Assembly (NCBI GenBank): GCA_028691155.1
Contig: JAQUZV010000002.1
Coordinates: forward strand, 1 to 24,681
Origin: Victivallales bacterium
Lineage (GTDB): Bacteria > Verrucomicrobiota > Lentisphaeria > Victivallales > SZUA-371
Length of the DNA: 24,681 nucleotides
Direction of reading: 5' to 3'
The notes under the pieces were generated by a model, which was not told where the DNA came from, searched no databases, and saw only the letters and a program-made list of their open reading frames with translations. Position numbers and translations under genes: made by a program. Every line of letters starts with the position of its first letter. The stretch's first letter is position 1. Below, piece by piece: positions 7,954-15,467 of this stretch.

Positions 7954-8057
7954 CCCGATTCGTCGAACCGGCATGAGGATGGCGATATGGTGAATGTGCC
8001 GGCGCCGTTCCGGGCCGGTTTCGCCGTCTCCGGCCGTTTCCGACTCAAGGTCCGGTT

Positions 8058-8948
8058 TCAGTCCCGCGGCATCAGTCGGTAGTCCTGCAGCATGAATTCC
8101 GGATCGTAGGAATGCTTGGCGCGGCGCAGTCCGGGCAGCCCCATATCCTGTTCGCGGTTGAGATAACGGCACCGCGACCGCAGATGCGCGGCCGTCTGAT
8201 GATTGATCATCTGAGAGGCGCCGGGAATGGTGCGGTCGAATTTTTCGAAATGAACGGTGTAGGTGTCGTCGCTCTGACGACTGAACAATGCGATGGCGAC
8301 GACTCGGTCGCTGTTGTGCAGCGCCAGTCCTTCGAGTCCGGTATAGGCATAGAATTCCAGGCCGTTTTCCAGGGCGGTATAATCGTCTTCCGGCAGGTGT
8401 TCCGGCCGGATGTCGCCATAATAGCCGGCCACGAATTGTTCGAATTCGCCGACGGTGTCGTCATTCAGCGGCAGGACCAGCCAATGGGGAAATTCGCGTT
8501 CGAAATGGGCCAGGTGATTACGTTTTTTGCGCAGTTTCGGCCCGGCCAGCGTGTACAGTTTTTCCGTGACGTAAATGTAATCCCAGGTGTCGGCGTCGGA
8601 AGTCGCGGTGAAGTAACGCCGATAGTCGGGATAATACGCCAGGTATTCGGGGGGAACGTCATAAATCTCCCCGGACCAACCCTGTTCGCGCAGCAGGTCG
8701 GACCAGCGCCGCAGTTGTTCCGGCGGCATGAATTTGCCGCAGGGAAACATCAGCACCTGTTCCCCGTCCAGCCGAACCAACAGGCGGTCGTCGGCGATCA
8801 GCCAGTGATAGCGATATTCGGGACTCCAGTTGAACATATTGCAGTAGTTCTGTTCACAGCTCATCGACTGATAGCGGAAAAGATACTGCCGGATTTGATC
8901 ACGGTCGTTCAGGCCGACTTTTCGGAAGTCGGCAAAGGTTGCAGTCAT
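8058..8948 (-). CDS. DUF2156 family protein (GNAT-like fold)
   Basis: The 296-residue protein resembles the DUF2156 family, which shares its fold with the lysyltransferase domain of phosphatidylglycerol lysyltransferases and with GNAT acyltransferases. Supporting features are the basic KLRKKRNHLAHFE stretch near residue 140, the central LEGLALHNSDRVVAIALFS strand pair, and the C-terminal YLNREQDMGLPGLRRAKHSYDP motif that closes these proteins. It is soluble with no membrane segment. The ATG at 8948 follows AAGG by 6 bases. It is the last gene of the EIIA-CBS/carrier/GNAT run, 18 bases after the acetyltransferase stop. Substrate and reaction are unknown. It faces the CobS-like gene tail to tail. 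Confidence 0.8.
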   Translation of the reverse strand: MTATFADFRKVGLNDRDQIRQYLFRYQSMSCEQNYCNMFNWSPEYRYHWLIADDRLLVRLDGEQVLMFPCGKFMPPEQLRRWSDLLREQGWSGEIYDVPPEYLAYYPDYRRYFTATSDADTWDYIYVTEKLYTLAGPKLRKKRNHLAHFEREFPHWLVLPLNDDTVGEFEQFVAGYYGDIRPEHLPEDDYTALENGLEFYAYTGLEGLALHNSDRVVAIALFSRQSDDTYTVHFEKFDRTIPGASQMINHQTAAHLRSRCRYLNREQDMGLPGLRRAKHSYDPEFMLQDYRLMPRD

Positions 8949-8966
8949 GATTTGCCTTCTTAATGC

Positions 8967-9452
8967 TTATGCCGGTGTTTTTTTATTTTCCGCCCGGTTT
9001 AACGGCCGCGTTCGGCGCGGCTCCGGACCGGCGGACTGGTGAAGCATGGGAATATAATCCGGCATCGGGGCAAATCCCAGTCGGGAATAAAATTTTTCCG
9101 TTCCCGGTGCGCCGATCAGCCCGATCCAGTCGACGCCGGCGGCGTGCAGCTCCGCCACCAGCAGCGCGACGATGCGCCGTCCGATTCCGGACCGGCGGTA
9201 CGCCCGGGCCACGACGATATCCTGAATATAGGCGTCGCTGCAGCCGTCGCTGATGGCCCGGCCCATGCCGATCATGGCCCCGACGGCATTGAAGGCCCCG
9301 ACGAAGCGAAACGAGCCGCGCACCAGCGGCGGGATGAAATCCGGCGTAAAGCCGGCTTCCCACCAGCCGGCTTCCCGGTACAGCAATTCCACGGCGGCCG
9401 GGTCGGCTTCGCGCAGGACCCGGCAGTCAATGGCGGCTTCTTTTAGTGGCAT
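8967..9452 (-). CDS. GNAT family N-acetyltransferase
   Basis: The 161-residue protein has the GNAT acetyl-CoA binding motif A, QDIVVARAYRRSGIGRRIV, near residues 82-100, with the pyrophosphate-binding RRSGIG loop. The later NSxLGF-like element reads KFYSRLGFAP. It would transfer an acetyl group from acetyl-CoA to an unknown amine. Its ATG at 9452 lies inside the end of the upstream carrier gene (10 bases overlap) and has no good ribosome-binding site, so translational coupling is likely. The frame stays open upstream but those residues are antisense to the carrier's codons and are not part of the protein. Confidence 0.87.
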   Translation of the reverse strand: MPLKEAAIDCRVLREADPAAVELLYREAGWWEAGFTPDFIPPLVRGSFRFVGAFNAVGAMIGMGRAISDGCSDAYIQDIVVARAYRRSGIGRRIVALLVAELHAAGVDWIGLIGAPGTEKFYSRLGFAPMPDYIPMLHQSAGPEPRRTRPLNRAENKKTPA

Positions 9453-10879
9453 AGCAGGAAATATCTCCCGATGATATAGAGCGAAGCGACAATCATGGTC
9501 CCGAGCGTTACCGGCGCCCCGTAACGCAGATAGTCCCGGAAGCTGATATGAATTCCCGCTTTGCCGGCGATTCCGGCGGTAACCAGGTTGGCGGCCGCGC
9601 CGACCAGTGTTCCGTTGCCGCCCAGACAGACCGACAACGCCAGTCCCCACCACATCAGATGCTGTATTTCCAGGTTGCCCTGAAACAGCGGAGCCTGATG
9701 CAGAAAGGCGGCGATAATCGTCACCATCGCCGCCGTGTACGACACGTTGTTGGTTATGGCGGCGCCGATGCCGCTGATCCACATCACCAGCAGGATCACC
9801 AGCAACGGATTCCAGTGATGGGTGAACTTCAGCAGCGAGCCGAAATAAGCCATGACTCCGGCATGGTCGGCGCCGTTGACGACAATGAACAAACCGGTGA
9901 AGAAGAACAGCGTGCTCCATTCGATTTTTTCCAGCGCGTGGTCGACGTTGACCCGGCAGCACAGCATTCCGGCGGTGGCGCCGCTCATGGCCACCACGCA
10001 CGGCTGAATGTGCATCATCCCGTGAATCAGAAATCCGCCGATGGTAAACGCCATGACGATGCAGCCGCGGCGCAGGTTGACCGGATCGGTAATGGCTTGG
10101 CGTTCGTCCAGGTCCATAATCCGGGCCCGCTTGTCCACGGTGACGATCATGCGGCGGCGGTAATGATGCCACAGCACAAAACAGTACAGCACCAGCAGTA
10201 TGGCGATGAACGGCAGTAAATTAATGATGAACGACAAAAAATTGAGATTGGCGATCGACCCGATGATCAGATTGGGCGGATCCCCGATCAGGGTGGCCGT
10301 CCCGCCGATGTTGGAGGCGATGGTTTCCGCCATCAGAAACGGCAGCGGCGGCACGTCCAGTTCGGTTGCCACCAGCAACGTTACCGGCGCCACCAGCAGA
10401 ATGGTGGTGACGTTATCCAGGAAAGCAGACAAAATTGCGGTGGCCAGCACCAGCAGCACCATGGTTCGCGTCGGCGACCCCCGGGCGAATTTGGCGCATT
10501 TGATGGCGATGAACTGAAACAGTCCGGTGCCGCTGAGAATATTGACCAGAATCATCATGCCGGCCAGCGTGAACACCACATCGAAATTGGCGTAACGCGC
10601 AAACATGTCCAGCCGGGTGTAGCGCTCCGACTGTTCGAATTTGCGGGTGACCTCCGCCCGCAGTTGCGACCGTTGCTGCAGACTGTCGAGCGCGTGTTCG
10701 ATGACTTCCGTAATCGGGGCGTGGCCGCTCTGGCCGACGTTTTCGTGCACCGGTCCTTCCAGCACGACGATCAACATCAGCATCGCTCCCAGCAGCGCCG
10801 CCACCGTCTTGTGAACCTTTTCCGAGGCAATCAGAATATAGGTTCCGAAAAATACGATCATTGCATACCAGAACAACAT
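9443..10879 (-). CDS. ArsB/NhaD-superfamily ion transporter
   Basis: The 478-residue inner-membrane carrier of the ion transporter superfamily has about eleven hydrophobic segments. Diagnostic stretches are SAFLDNVTTILLVAPVT, GGTATLIGDPPNLIIG, ITNNVSYTAAMVTI and GGNGTLVGAAANL, the paired hairpin motifs of the ArsB/NhaD/P-protein group. A hydrophilic insert of about 45 residues (about 48-92) after the first two spans is longer than in simple ArsB. The substrate could be Na+/H+, a dicarboxylate or an oxyanion; no arsenic resistance genes accompany it. The ATG at 10879 follows GAGG by 8 bases, 9 bases after the stop of the EIIA-CBS gene, which probably regulates it. Confidence 0.88.
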   Translation of the reverse strand: MLFWYAMIVFFGTYILIASEKVHKTVAALLGAMLMLIVVLEGPVHENVGQSGHAPITEVIEHALDSLQQRSQLRAEVTRKFEQSERYTRLDMFARYANFDVVFTLAGMMILVNILSGTGLFQFIAIKCAKFARGSPTRTMVLLVLATAILSAFLDNVTTILLVAPVTLLVATELDVPPLPFLMAETIASNIGGTATLIGDPPNLIIGSIANLNFLSFIINLLPFIAILLVLYCFVLWHHYRRRMIVTVDKRARIMDLDERQAITDPVNLRRGCIVMAFTIGGFLIHGMMHIQPCVVAMSGATAGMLCCRVNVDHALEKIEWSTLFFFTGLFIVVNGADHAGVMAYFGSLLKFTHHWNPLLVILLVMWISGIGAAITNNVSYTAAMVTIIAAFLHQAPLFQGNLEIQHLMWWGLALSVCLGGNGTLVGAAANLVTAGIAGKAGIHISFRDYLRYGAPVTLGTMIVASLYIIGRYFLLCH

Positions 10880-10888
10880 GAACTTACC

Positions 10889-11797
10889 TCATCCCCTTAA
10901 CACTTTATGGACCAGTTGCTGCATGCCGATTACCCCTAACAGTTTGCCGTCTTTTCCGGCCACATAAAGCAGATCGGCTTCGCCCTTGAGCAGCGCAATG
11001 GTAATCTGAATCAACGGCAGTTCCGGGGGAATCAGTCGTTTGGGCGGACGCATGAAGCTTTTGACGCACTGTTTTTGTTCCTCCTTGAAAATTTTATCGA
11101 AAGGTTCGAACGTGGTCAGAAATTTCAGATTGTCCATCAAAAAGATATAACTGGGGACGTGGCGCTTGATGATTTCGGCGGCATCCACCACGCCGATTAT
11201 TTTCCCGGCATTGTCGACAACCGGCAACTGCACTTCGTTCAGGCGGGAGAACGCGTCCAGTGCATCCGACACCTGATCGTCTTCGCCGACGGCAAAGCAG
11301 TCGTGCTTCATAATATCTTCGGCGGTGATTTCATTTTTCAGCATCACCTGATTTTGTTCCAGCACCTTCAATACGTCGGCCGGCGTGGCGGCGGCGGTGA
11401 TTTTCTCCCGGTTCTCCGCTTTGATCAGAAAACGGGAAAAGGCGGCCAGTGCTTTCAGGTAAAGATCGGAGGTCGAAGGGCCGATCAACGACATGATGAC
11501 AATCGAGCATGGTCCGATGTCGTTGCCCTTGAAGGTGATCGGTTGTTTTGGAATGCCGATGGCAATGGTCAGGTCGGCGGTGGCGTCGGTGCGGATATGA
11601 GGCAGGGCAATGCCCTCATAGGGCATCTGCAACGCATCTTCGCGCTCAATGATGTCCAACAGCAGTTGCCGACGATCGCCTTTGACGCGGCCATACTTCT
11701 GCACATGGTCCAACAGATGACCATACAGCTCCTCGCGCGTATCGCCGACCAGACCGCAAACCACCAGGTTTTCATCCAGAATCGATACCAGTTTCAT
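10889..11797 (-). CDS. PTS EIIA (fructose/Ntr-type) fused to a CBS domain pair
   Basis: This 302-residue soluble protein carries an EIIA domain at about 1-150, with the phospho-accepting histidine H67 in ALPHIRT. Two CBS motifs follow from about residue 170, the first starting EDIMKHDCFAVGEDD and the second SFMRPPKRLIPPE. CBS pairs bind adenine nucleotides. No sugar permease domain is present, so a regulatory role is likely: the protein could relay PTS phosphorylation and adenylate state to the carrier encoded next. I chose ATG 11797 (MKLVSILDEN) because the EIIA domain begins there and AAGGG lies 8 bases upstream; the longer frame to 11899 adds an unrelated Arg-rich leader. Confidence 0.88.
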   Translation of the reverse strand: MKLVSILDENLVVCGLVGDTREELYGHLLDHVQKYGRVKGDRRQLLLDIIEREDALQMPYEGIALPHIRTDATADLTIAIGIPKQPITFKGNDIGPCSIVIMSLIGPSTSDLYLKALAAFSRFLIKAENREKITAAATPADVLKVLEQNQVMLKNEITAEDIMKHDCFAVGEDDQVSDALDAFSRLNEVQLPVVDNAGKIIGVVDAAEIIKRHVPSYIFLMDNLKFLTTFEPFDKIFKEEQKQCVKSFMRPPKRLIPPELPLIQITIALLKGEADLLYVAGKDGKLLGVIGMQQLVHKVLRG

Positions 11798-11965
11798 GGC
11801 TTCATCCCTTTTTGCTGTCGGGAACCCCCGAGCCGCGGCCGGTTGCGAACCATGTCGTTCCCGGCGGTTCCCTATGGTTAAATAATCCGAATAGGCCATA
11901 CTTCCCGGTCATTACGCCACGTTGCCATCCTCGGCGCAGTCTTGTCGATCGCCGGCGTGTGCCGG

Positions 11966-13219
11966 TTACATTCGGGCGACAATCTCCTGCGCAAATCCCG
12001 AACAGGATACTTCCGTCGTCCCCGTCATCATCCGGGCAAAATCGTAGGTGACGGTTTTGGCGGCAATGGCGCCGCGAATCCCCCTGATAACCAGATCGGA
12101 GGCTTCCGTCCAGCCCAGATAGCGCAACAGCATTTCGCCGGACAGCGCCAGCGAGCTGGGGTTGACCTTGTCCATGCCGGCATATTTCGGGGCGGTGCCG
12201 TGAGTGGCTTCGAAGACCGCCGTGCCGGTCAGGTAATTGATATTGGCGCCGGGGGCGATGCCGATGCCGCCCACGCAGGCGGCCAGGGCGTCGGAAACGT
12301 AATCGCCGTTCAGATTCATGGTGGCGATGACGTCATATTCGTCGGGACGGGTCAGAATCTGCTGCAGAAACGCGTCGCAGATGCAGTCCTTGACCAGCAG
12401 TTTGCCTGCCGGTACCACGCCGTCGACGCAATCGGGCCAGGCCACGGCCACGTCGGCGAATTCACGCCGCACCAGCTCGTAGCCCCATTCCTTGAACCCG
12501 CCTTCGGTGAATTTCATGATATTGCCCTTGTGCACCAGCGTCACATTGCGCCGTCCGTTGGCCAGGGCGTATGCGATGGCGGCGCGGATCAGGCGTTCGC
12601 TGCCTTCGCGCGAAACCGGCTTGATGCCGATGCCGGAACTTTCCGGGAAGCGGATTTTCTTCACTCCCATTTCCTGCTGCAGAAAGGCGATCACCTTTTT
12701 CACTTCCGGGGAACCGGCCGGCCATTCGATGCCGGCGTAGATGTCTTCGGTGTTTTCGCGGAACACCACCATGTCGGTTTTTTCCGGATGCCTGACCGGA
12801 GAGGGGACGCCATCGAAATACTGGACCGGGCGCAGGCAGACGTAGAGGTCGAGTTCCTGGCGCAGGGCTACGTTGAGCGAACGGATGCCGCCGCCGACCG
12901 GGGTGGTCAGCGGGCCCTTGATGGCGAGGTGGTATTCTTTTATCGCGGCCAGGGTTTCCGCGGGCAACCAGGTGTTGGGGCCATAGACGGTGTTGGCTTT
13001 TTCCCCGGCGAACACTTCGAGCCAGTCGATTTTGCGTTTGCCGCCGTAAGCCTTGGCGATGGCGGCGTTCCAGATCGTCATGCTGGCTTTGGTGATGTCC
13101 GGTCCGATGCCGTCGCCTTCGATATAGGTGACGACCGGGAAATCGGGAACGGTGAGTTTGCCGTCGGCGGCAACGGTGATTTTTTCGCCCGCGGGCATTT
13201 TTATTTTGTCGTAGGCCAT
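11966..13219 (-). CDS. icd: NADP-dependent isocitrate dehydrogenase
   Basis: Icd oxidatively decarboxylates isocitrate to 2-oxoglutarate in the TCA cycle. The 417 residues match the length and sequence of the E. coli-type enzyme. S114 in GGGIRSLNVALRQ corresponds to the regulatory phosphoserine near the active site. Substrate-binding arginines lie in ALRQ and CLRPVQYF, and the HGTAPKYAG stretch retains the Lys-Tyr pair that selects NADP over NAD. KGNIMKFTEG and the NLNGDYVSDA metal-binding aspartates are also present. I chose ATG 13219 (MAYDKIKMPAG), with AAAGGA 10 bases upstream, over a longer frame to 13363 because the family begins there. Two inverted repeats lie in its upstream region. 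Confidence 0.96.
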   Translation of the reverse strand: MAYDKIKMPAGEKITVAADGKLTVPDFPVVTYIEGDGIGPDITKASMTIWNAAIAKAYGGKRKIDWLEVFAGEKANTVYGPNTWLPAETLAAIKEYHLAIKGPLTTPVGGGIRSLNVALRQELDLYVCLRPVQYFDGVPSPVRHPEKTDMVVFRENTEDIYAGIEWPAGSPEVKKVIAFLQQEMGVKKIRFPESSGIGIKPVSREGSERLIRAAIAYALANGRRNVTLVHKGNIMKFTEGGFKEWGYELVRREFADVAVAWPDCVDGVVPAGKLLVKDCICDAFLQQILTRPDEYDVIATMNLNGDYVSDALAACVGGIGIAPGANINYLTGTAVFEATHGTAPKYAGMDKVNPSSLALSGEMLLRYLGWTEASDLVIRGIRGAIAAKTVTYDFARMMTGTTEVSCSGFAQEIVARM

Positions 13220-13240
13220 GTGCTGAATATCCTTTTGTGG

Positions 13241-13256
13241 TAAGCAGTCCTGCTTA
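13241..13256 (-). promoter_or_regulatory. Inverted repeat in the icd leader
   Basis: TAAGCAG and CTGCTTA form perfect 7-base arms around a 2-base centre, 22 bases upstream of the icd start codon and just before its ribosome-binding site. It could be a dimeric repressor operator or a short mRNA hairpin. Confidence 0.4.
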
Positions 13257-13283
13257 TTTTCCTGAACTTCATTTTCGTCTTGC

Positions 13284-13295
13284 GAGCATATGCTC
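13284..13295. promoter_or_regulatory. 12-base palindrome upstream of icd
   Basis: GAGCATATGCTC is a perfect palindrome 65 bases upstream of icd. Its position and symmetry fit a transcription-factor site, but no known regulator can be named and chance occurrence is possible. Confidence 0.3.
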
Positions 13296-13456
13296 AACTT
13301 TTGCACTATCATGATCGGGGGTGAATTCAATCTGAACATACAACCCGTCATGGCAAGATACACGGTTTCGTCGCTTTTTCCATATTGGTCGTGGAAAAAA
13401 GATAAAAGTTACGGTCCTTTTCGCGGCGCCATGACGCCGTTTCCCCGCTTGCGGTG

Positions 13457-13485
13457 TTGCTTTTCCGCCGCCCGGTAATTATATT
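13457..13485 (+). promoter_or_regulatory. Promoter of larB
   Basis: TTGCTT (13457-13462) and TATATT (13480-13485) are separated by 17 bases. Transcription would start near 13492, about 90 bases before the larB start. Confidence 0.6.
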
Positions 13486-13582
13486 GATATCATCGGGAAG
13501 GGATAATGGAGATCACCGGCAAAACGCGGTACGACGGCTTCTCAATGGTCATTTTTCGCGGTCGGGAACCGGAGGGAAAGTA

Positions 13583-14314
13583 ATGTGGCATGATTTTAAA
13601 AAAATTGCGGCGCTGCTGGAGAAAGGCATCGGCGATCTGGGTTATGCGCGCATCGACCATACCCGTTGCGAACGGTGCGGTTTTCCGGAGGTGATTTACG
13701 GCGAAGGCAAAAACGTCGACCAGATTACCGGGATCGTGACCGAAATCAAAGCACACGGCGCCCCGTTGCTGTGTACCCGTATTGACGCCGACAAAGCGGC
13801 GGCGGTGAAAAACGTTCATCCCGAACTGGAGTATTGTCCGATTTCCCGTTGCCTGCTGCATCGTGTTCCCGTGACGCCGCTGCCCGGTTTCCGGGTGGCG
13901 CTGGTTACGGCCGGCACTTCCGACCTGCCGGTGGCGCTGGAGGCCAAACATACCCTCGAACTGGTTGGAATCGGCGCGGCTTTGCTCTGCGATGTCGGCG
14001 TGGCCGGACTGCACCGGTTGCTGGCCAGGCTCGACGAACTGGCCGACGCCGATGTCATCATTGCCATTGCCGGGATGGAAGGGGCATTGCCGAGTGTGAT
14101 CGGGGGATTGGTTCCCTGTCCGGTGATTGCCGTTCCCACCAGCATCGGCTACGGGGTTGCTTCCGGCGGTTTTGCCGCTCTGGCCGGGATGCTGGGCAGT
14201 TGTGCTTCCGGCATGACCGTGGTTAATATCGACAACGGTTTCGGCGCCGCCTGCGCCGCCATTCGCCTGAGCCGTCTGGTTCGGGGAAAACATCAAGCCG
14301 CGGCGGCAAAATAA
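13583..14314 (+). CDS. larB: Nickel-pincer cofactor synthesis protein LarB
   Basis: LarB carboxylates nicotinic acid adenine dinucleotide and hydrolyses it to pyridinium-3,5-biscarboxylic acid mononucleotide, the first step toward the nickel-pincer cofactor of lactate racemase and related enzymes. The 243 residues include the N-terminal RCGFPEVIYGEGK motif. The C-terminal PurE-like domain has ALVTAGTSDLPVALEA, CDVGVAGLHRLL, ADVIIAIAGMEGALPSVIGGL and PTSIGYGVASGG. The ATG at 13583 follows GGAGGGAAAGTA, and the in-frame upstream extension lies within the promoter region. No larA, larC or larE is visible nearby, so the gene stands alone here; the partners must be elsewhere or missing. Confidence 0.94.
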   Translation: MWHDFKKIAALLEKGIGDLGYARIDHTRCERCGFPEVIYGEGKNVDQITGIVTEIKAHGAPLLCTRIDADKAAAVKNVHPELEYCPISRCLLHRVPVTPLPGFRVALVTAGTSDLPVALEAKHTLELVGIGAALLCDVGVAGLHRLLARLDELADADVIIAIAGMEGALPSVIGGLVPCPVIAVPTSIGYGVASGGFAALAGMLGSCASGMTVVNIDNGFGAACAAIRLSRLVRGKHQAAAAK

Positions 14315-14337
14315 GGACCGTTGTCATTGCTTCCGGC

Positions 14338-14350
14338 GGGGGGGGGGGGG
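14338..14350. repeat. G13 homopolymer tract
   Basis: Thirteen consecutive G residues lie 24 bases after the larB stop codon, in noncoding DNA. Such tracts are prone to slippage in cells and to miscounting by sequencers, so the exact length is uncertain. Confidence 0.85.
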
Positions 14351-14408
14351 ACGGCCGGTTCGGTTTCGGACGGTGAGGACGTTGGGAAAAATTTTTTTCG
14401 ATTTAGGG

Positions 14409-14437
14409 TTGGCAATGCGGCCATGAAGGTTTAAATT
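14409..14437 (+). promoter_or_regulatory. Possible promoter of the methyltransferase gene
   Basis: TTGGCA (14409-14414) and TAAATT (14432-14437) have a 17-base spacer. Transcription would start near 14444, leaving a leader of about 168 bases that contains a hairpin. The -10 departs from the TATATT form, so the call is tentative. Confidence 0.4.
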
Positions 14438-14545
14438 ACTTGAAATTAATTGGCTGAGGATATGGCATGGTGCTTTATCCGATATGCCGAGGATCTTGAT
14501 GCTTGCGTAAAGAACATCCCGTGACGTTGGGTCATGGATTTTTTA

Positions 14546-14570
14546 CCGGACCGCAATGGTCCGGAGGGAT
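14546..14570 (+). terminator. Hairpin in the leader of the methyltransferase gene
   Basis: The arms CCGGACC and GGTCCGG form a perfect 7-base stem around GCAAT. Five bases after the stem a short run of T begins. It could end larB readthrough or act as an attenuator for the downstream methyltransferase; the spacing to the T-run is longer than ideal. Confidence 0.4.
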
Positions 14571-14611
14571 TTTTATTGTCTTTACTAATAGATCAAACAT
14601 CAGGATTAATC

Positions 14612-15349
14612 ATGAATAATACCTGGCAACAGTTCTACGATTTCAATGCTCCACATTATGAAGAAGAGTGTTTTACCACCAATACCGCGGCGGAAATAGA
14701 GTTTCTAATCCGGGAAATGCCGTTGCATCCCGGGATGAAGGTTCTGGATCTCGGCTGCGGCACCGGACGTCACGCCGTGGCCCTGGCGGAACGGGGGATG
14801 ACGGTGACCGGACTGGATATTTCGTCCGGGCAGTTGGCCGAGGCCGGGAAAAAGGCGGCGCAGGCCGGCGTATCGGTTGACTTCATTCAGGGTGATGCCG
14901 CGAATTTTGAGCTGAAAGACCGGTTCGATGCGGCAATCTGCCTGTGCGAAGGGTCGTTCGGGTTGCTGTCGTGCGATGATGACCCGTTGACGCACGAGGT
15001 GCAGATTCTGCGGCATCTGGCGGCGGTATTGCGTCCCGGCGCGCCGCTGCTGCTGACGGTGCGGAACGCTCTTGAGATGGTGCGCTACTACAGCGATGCC
15101 GACATTGCCGCCGGAACCTTCGATCCTTACACTCTGACGCGCGTGGTCAGGTTGGGCGAATGGTATTCCGGGTTCGACCCCAATATCGAGGTGAAGGAGA
15201 AATGTTTCACCGCGATGGAGATGCGGCTGCTGCTGGCAAGCACCGGTTTTGCCGTTGACCAGTTCTGGGGCGGGACGGCCGGCTCCTGGGACCGGCATAC
15301 CCTCTCTCTCGATGAAATCGAGTTGATGGTGAAAGCTCATAAGCGGTAA
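14612..15349 (+). CDS. Class I SAM-dependent methyltransferase
   Basis: The 245-residue protein has the SAM-binding motif I VLDLGCGTGRH at residues 44-54, the acidic end of strand beta2 in VTGLDIS near 65-71, and a motif II-like GDAANF segment. The middle (FDAAICLCEGSFGLL) and the EMVRYYSDADI region suit the UbiE/COQ5-like Methyltransf_25 group, acting on a small molecule of unknown identity. I chose ATG 14612 because AGGA lies 6 bases upstream and MNNTWQQFYDFNAPHYEEE is the usual start for this group; the frame extends to 14534 through the leader hairpin. It appears to be a single-gene unit ended by a strong terminator. Confidence 0.88.
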   Translation: MNNTWQQFYDFNAPHYEEECFTTNTAAEIEFLIREMPLHPGMKVLDLGCGTGRHAVALAERGMTVTGLDISSGQLAEAGKKAAQAGVSVDFIQGDAANFELKDRFDAAICLCEGSFGLLSCDDDPLTHEVQILRHLAAVLRPGAPLLLTVRNALEMVRYYSDADIAAGTFDPYTLTRVVRLGEWYSGFDPNIEVKEKCFTAMEMRLLLASTGFAVDQFWGGTAGSWDRHTLSLDEIELMVKAHKR

Positions 15350-15352
15350 TCT

Positions 15353-15394
15353 CTACGACGGGAGAAGGGCCGCAAGGCCTTTCTCCAGCCGTAG
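15353..15394 (+). terminator. Long hairpin after the methyltransferase gene
   Basis: The outer arms CTACG/CGTAG and inner arms GGAGAAGGGCC/GGCCTTTCTCC with one G-U pair enclose a GCAA tetraloop. It begins 4 bases after the stop codon and is followed by a T-rich but interrupted stretch, so it may be a terminator or an mRNA 3'-end stabiliser. Confidence 0.6.
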
Positions 15395-15409
15395 TTTCCT
15401 TTGACCCGT

Positions 15410-15441
15410 CGGCGGCAGCGGTTGTCGCCGCCGGGTTTTTT
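15410..15441 (+). terminator. Intrinsic terminator
   Basis: The arms CGGCGGC (15410-15416) and GCCGCCG (15427-15433) are followed by GG and a run of six T. This is a classical rho-independent terminator for plus-strand transcription, 16 bases after the previous hairpin. Confidence 0.8.
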
Positions 15442-15467
15442 CGTTTTCGGTTCGGCCGGCGGGGGCG

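Larger units (their letters stand above)
13220..13582. other. Intergenic region between divergent icd and larB
   Basis: This 363-base stretch holds no recognisable gene. It contains an inverted repeat just before icd (13241-13256), a 12-base palindrome (13284-13295), and the larB promoter (13457-13485). No consensus promoter matching the TATATT form was found for icd; the poor pair TTCAGA/CATGAT on the minus strand is the best candidate. Confidence 0.5.

Noticed and set aside
8005..8035. A GGCCGG/CCGGCC inverted repeat between the convergent CobS-like and DUF2156 genes
   Set aside because: The loop is long and there is no T-run on either side, so a terminator cannot be claimed.
7111..8172. 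A 353-codon minus-strand frame
   Set aside because: It is antisense to the CobS-like gene, is rich in Arg, Gln and His as typical antisense translations are, and has no plausible start site.
11952..11965. A short GC hairpin (CCGGC/GCCGG) directly after the icd stop
   Set aside because: The stem is only 5 bases and no T-run follows on the minus strand, so it does not qualify as an intrinsic terminator.
11942..13243. A 433-codon plus-strand frame
   Set aside because: It lies opposite icd over almost its entire length and shows no domain.
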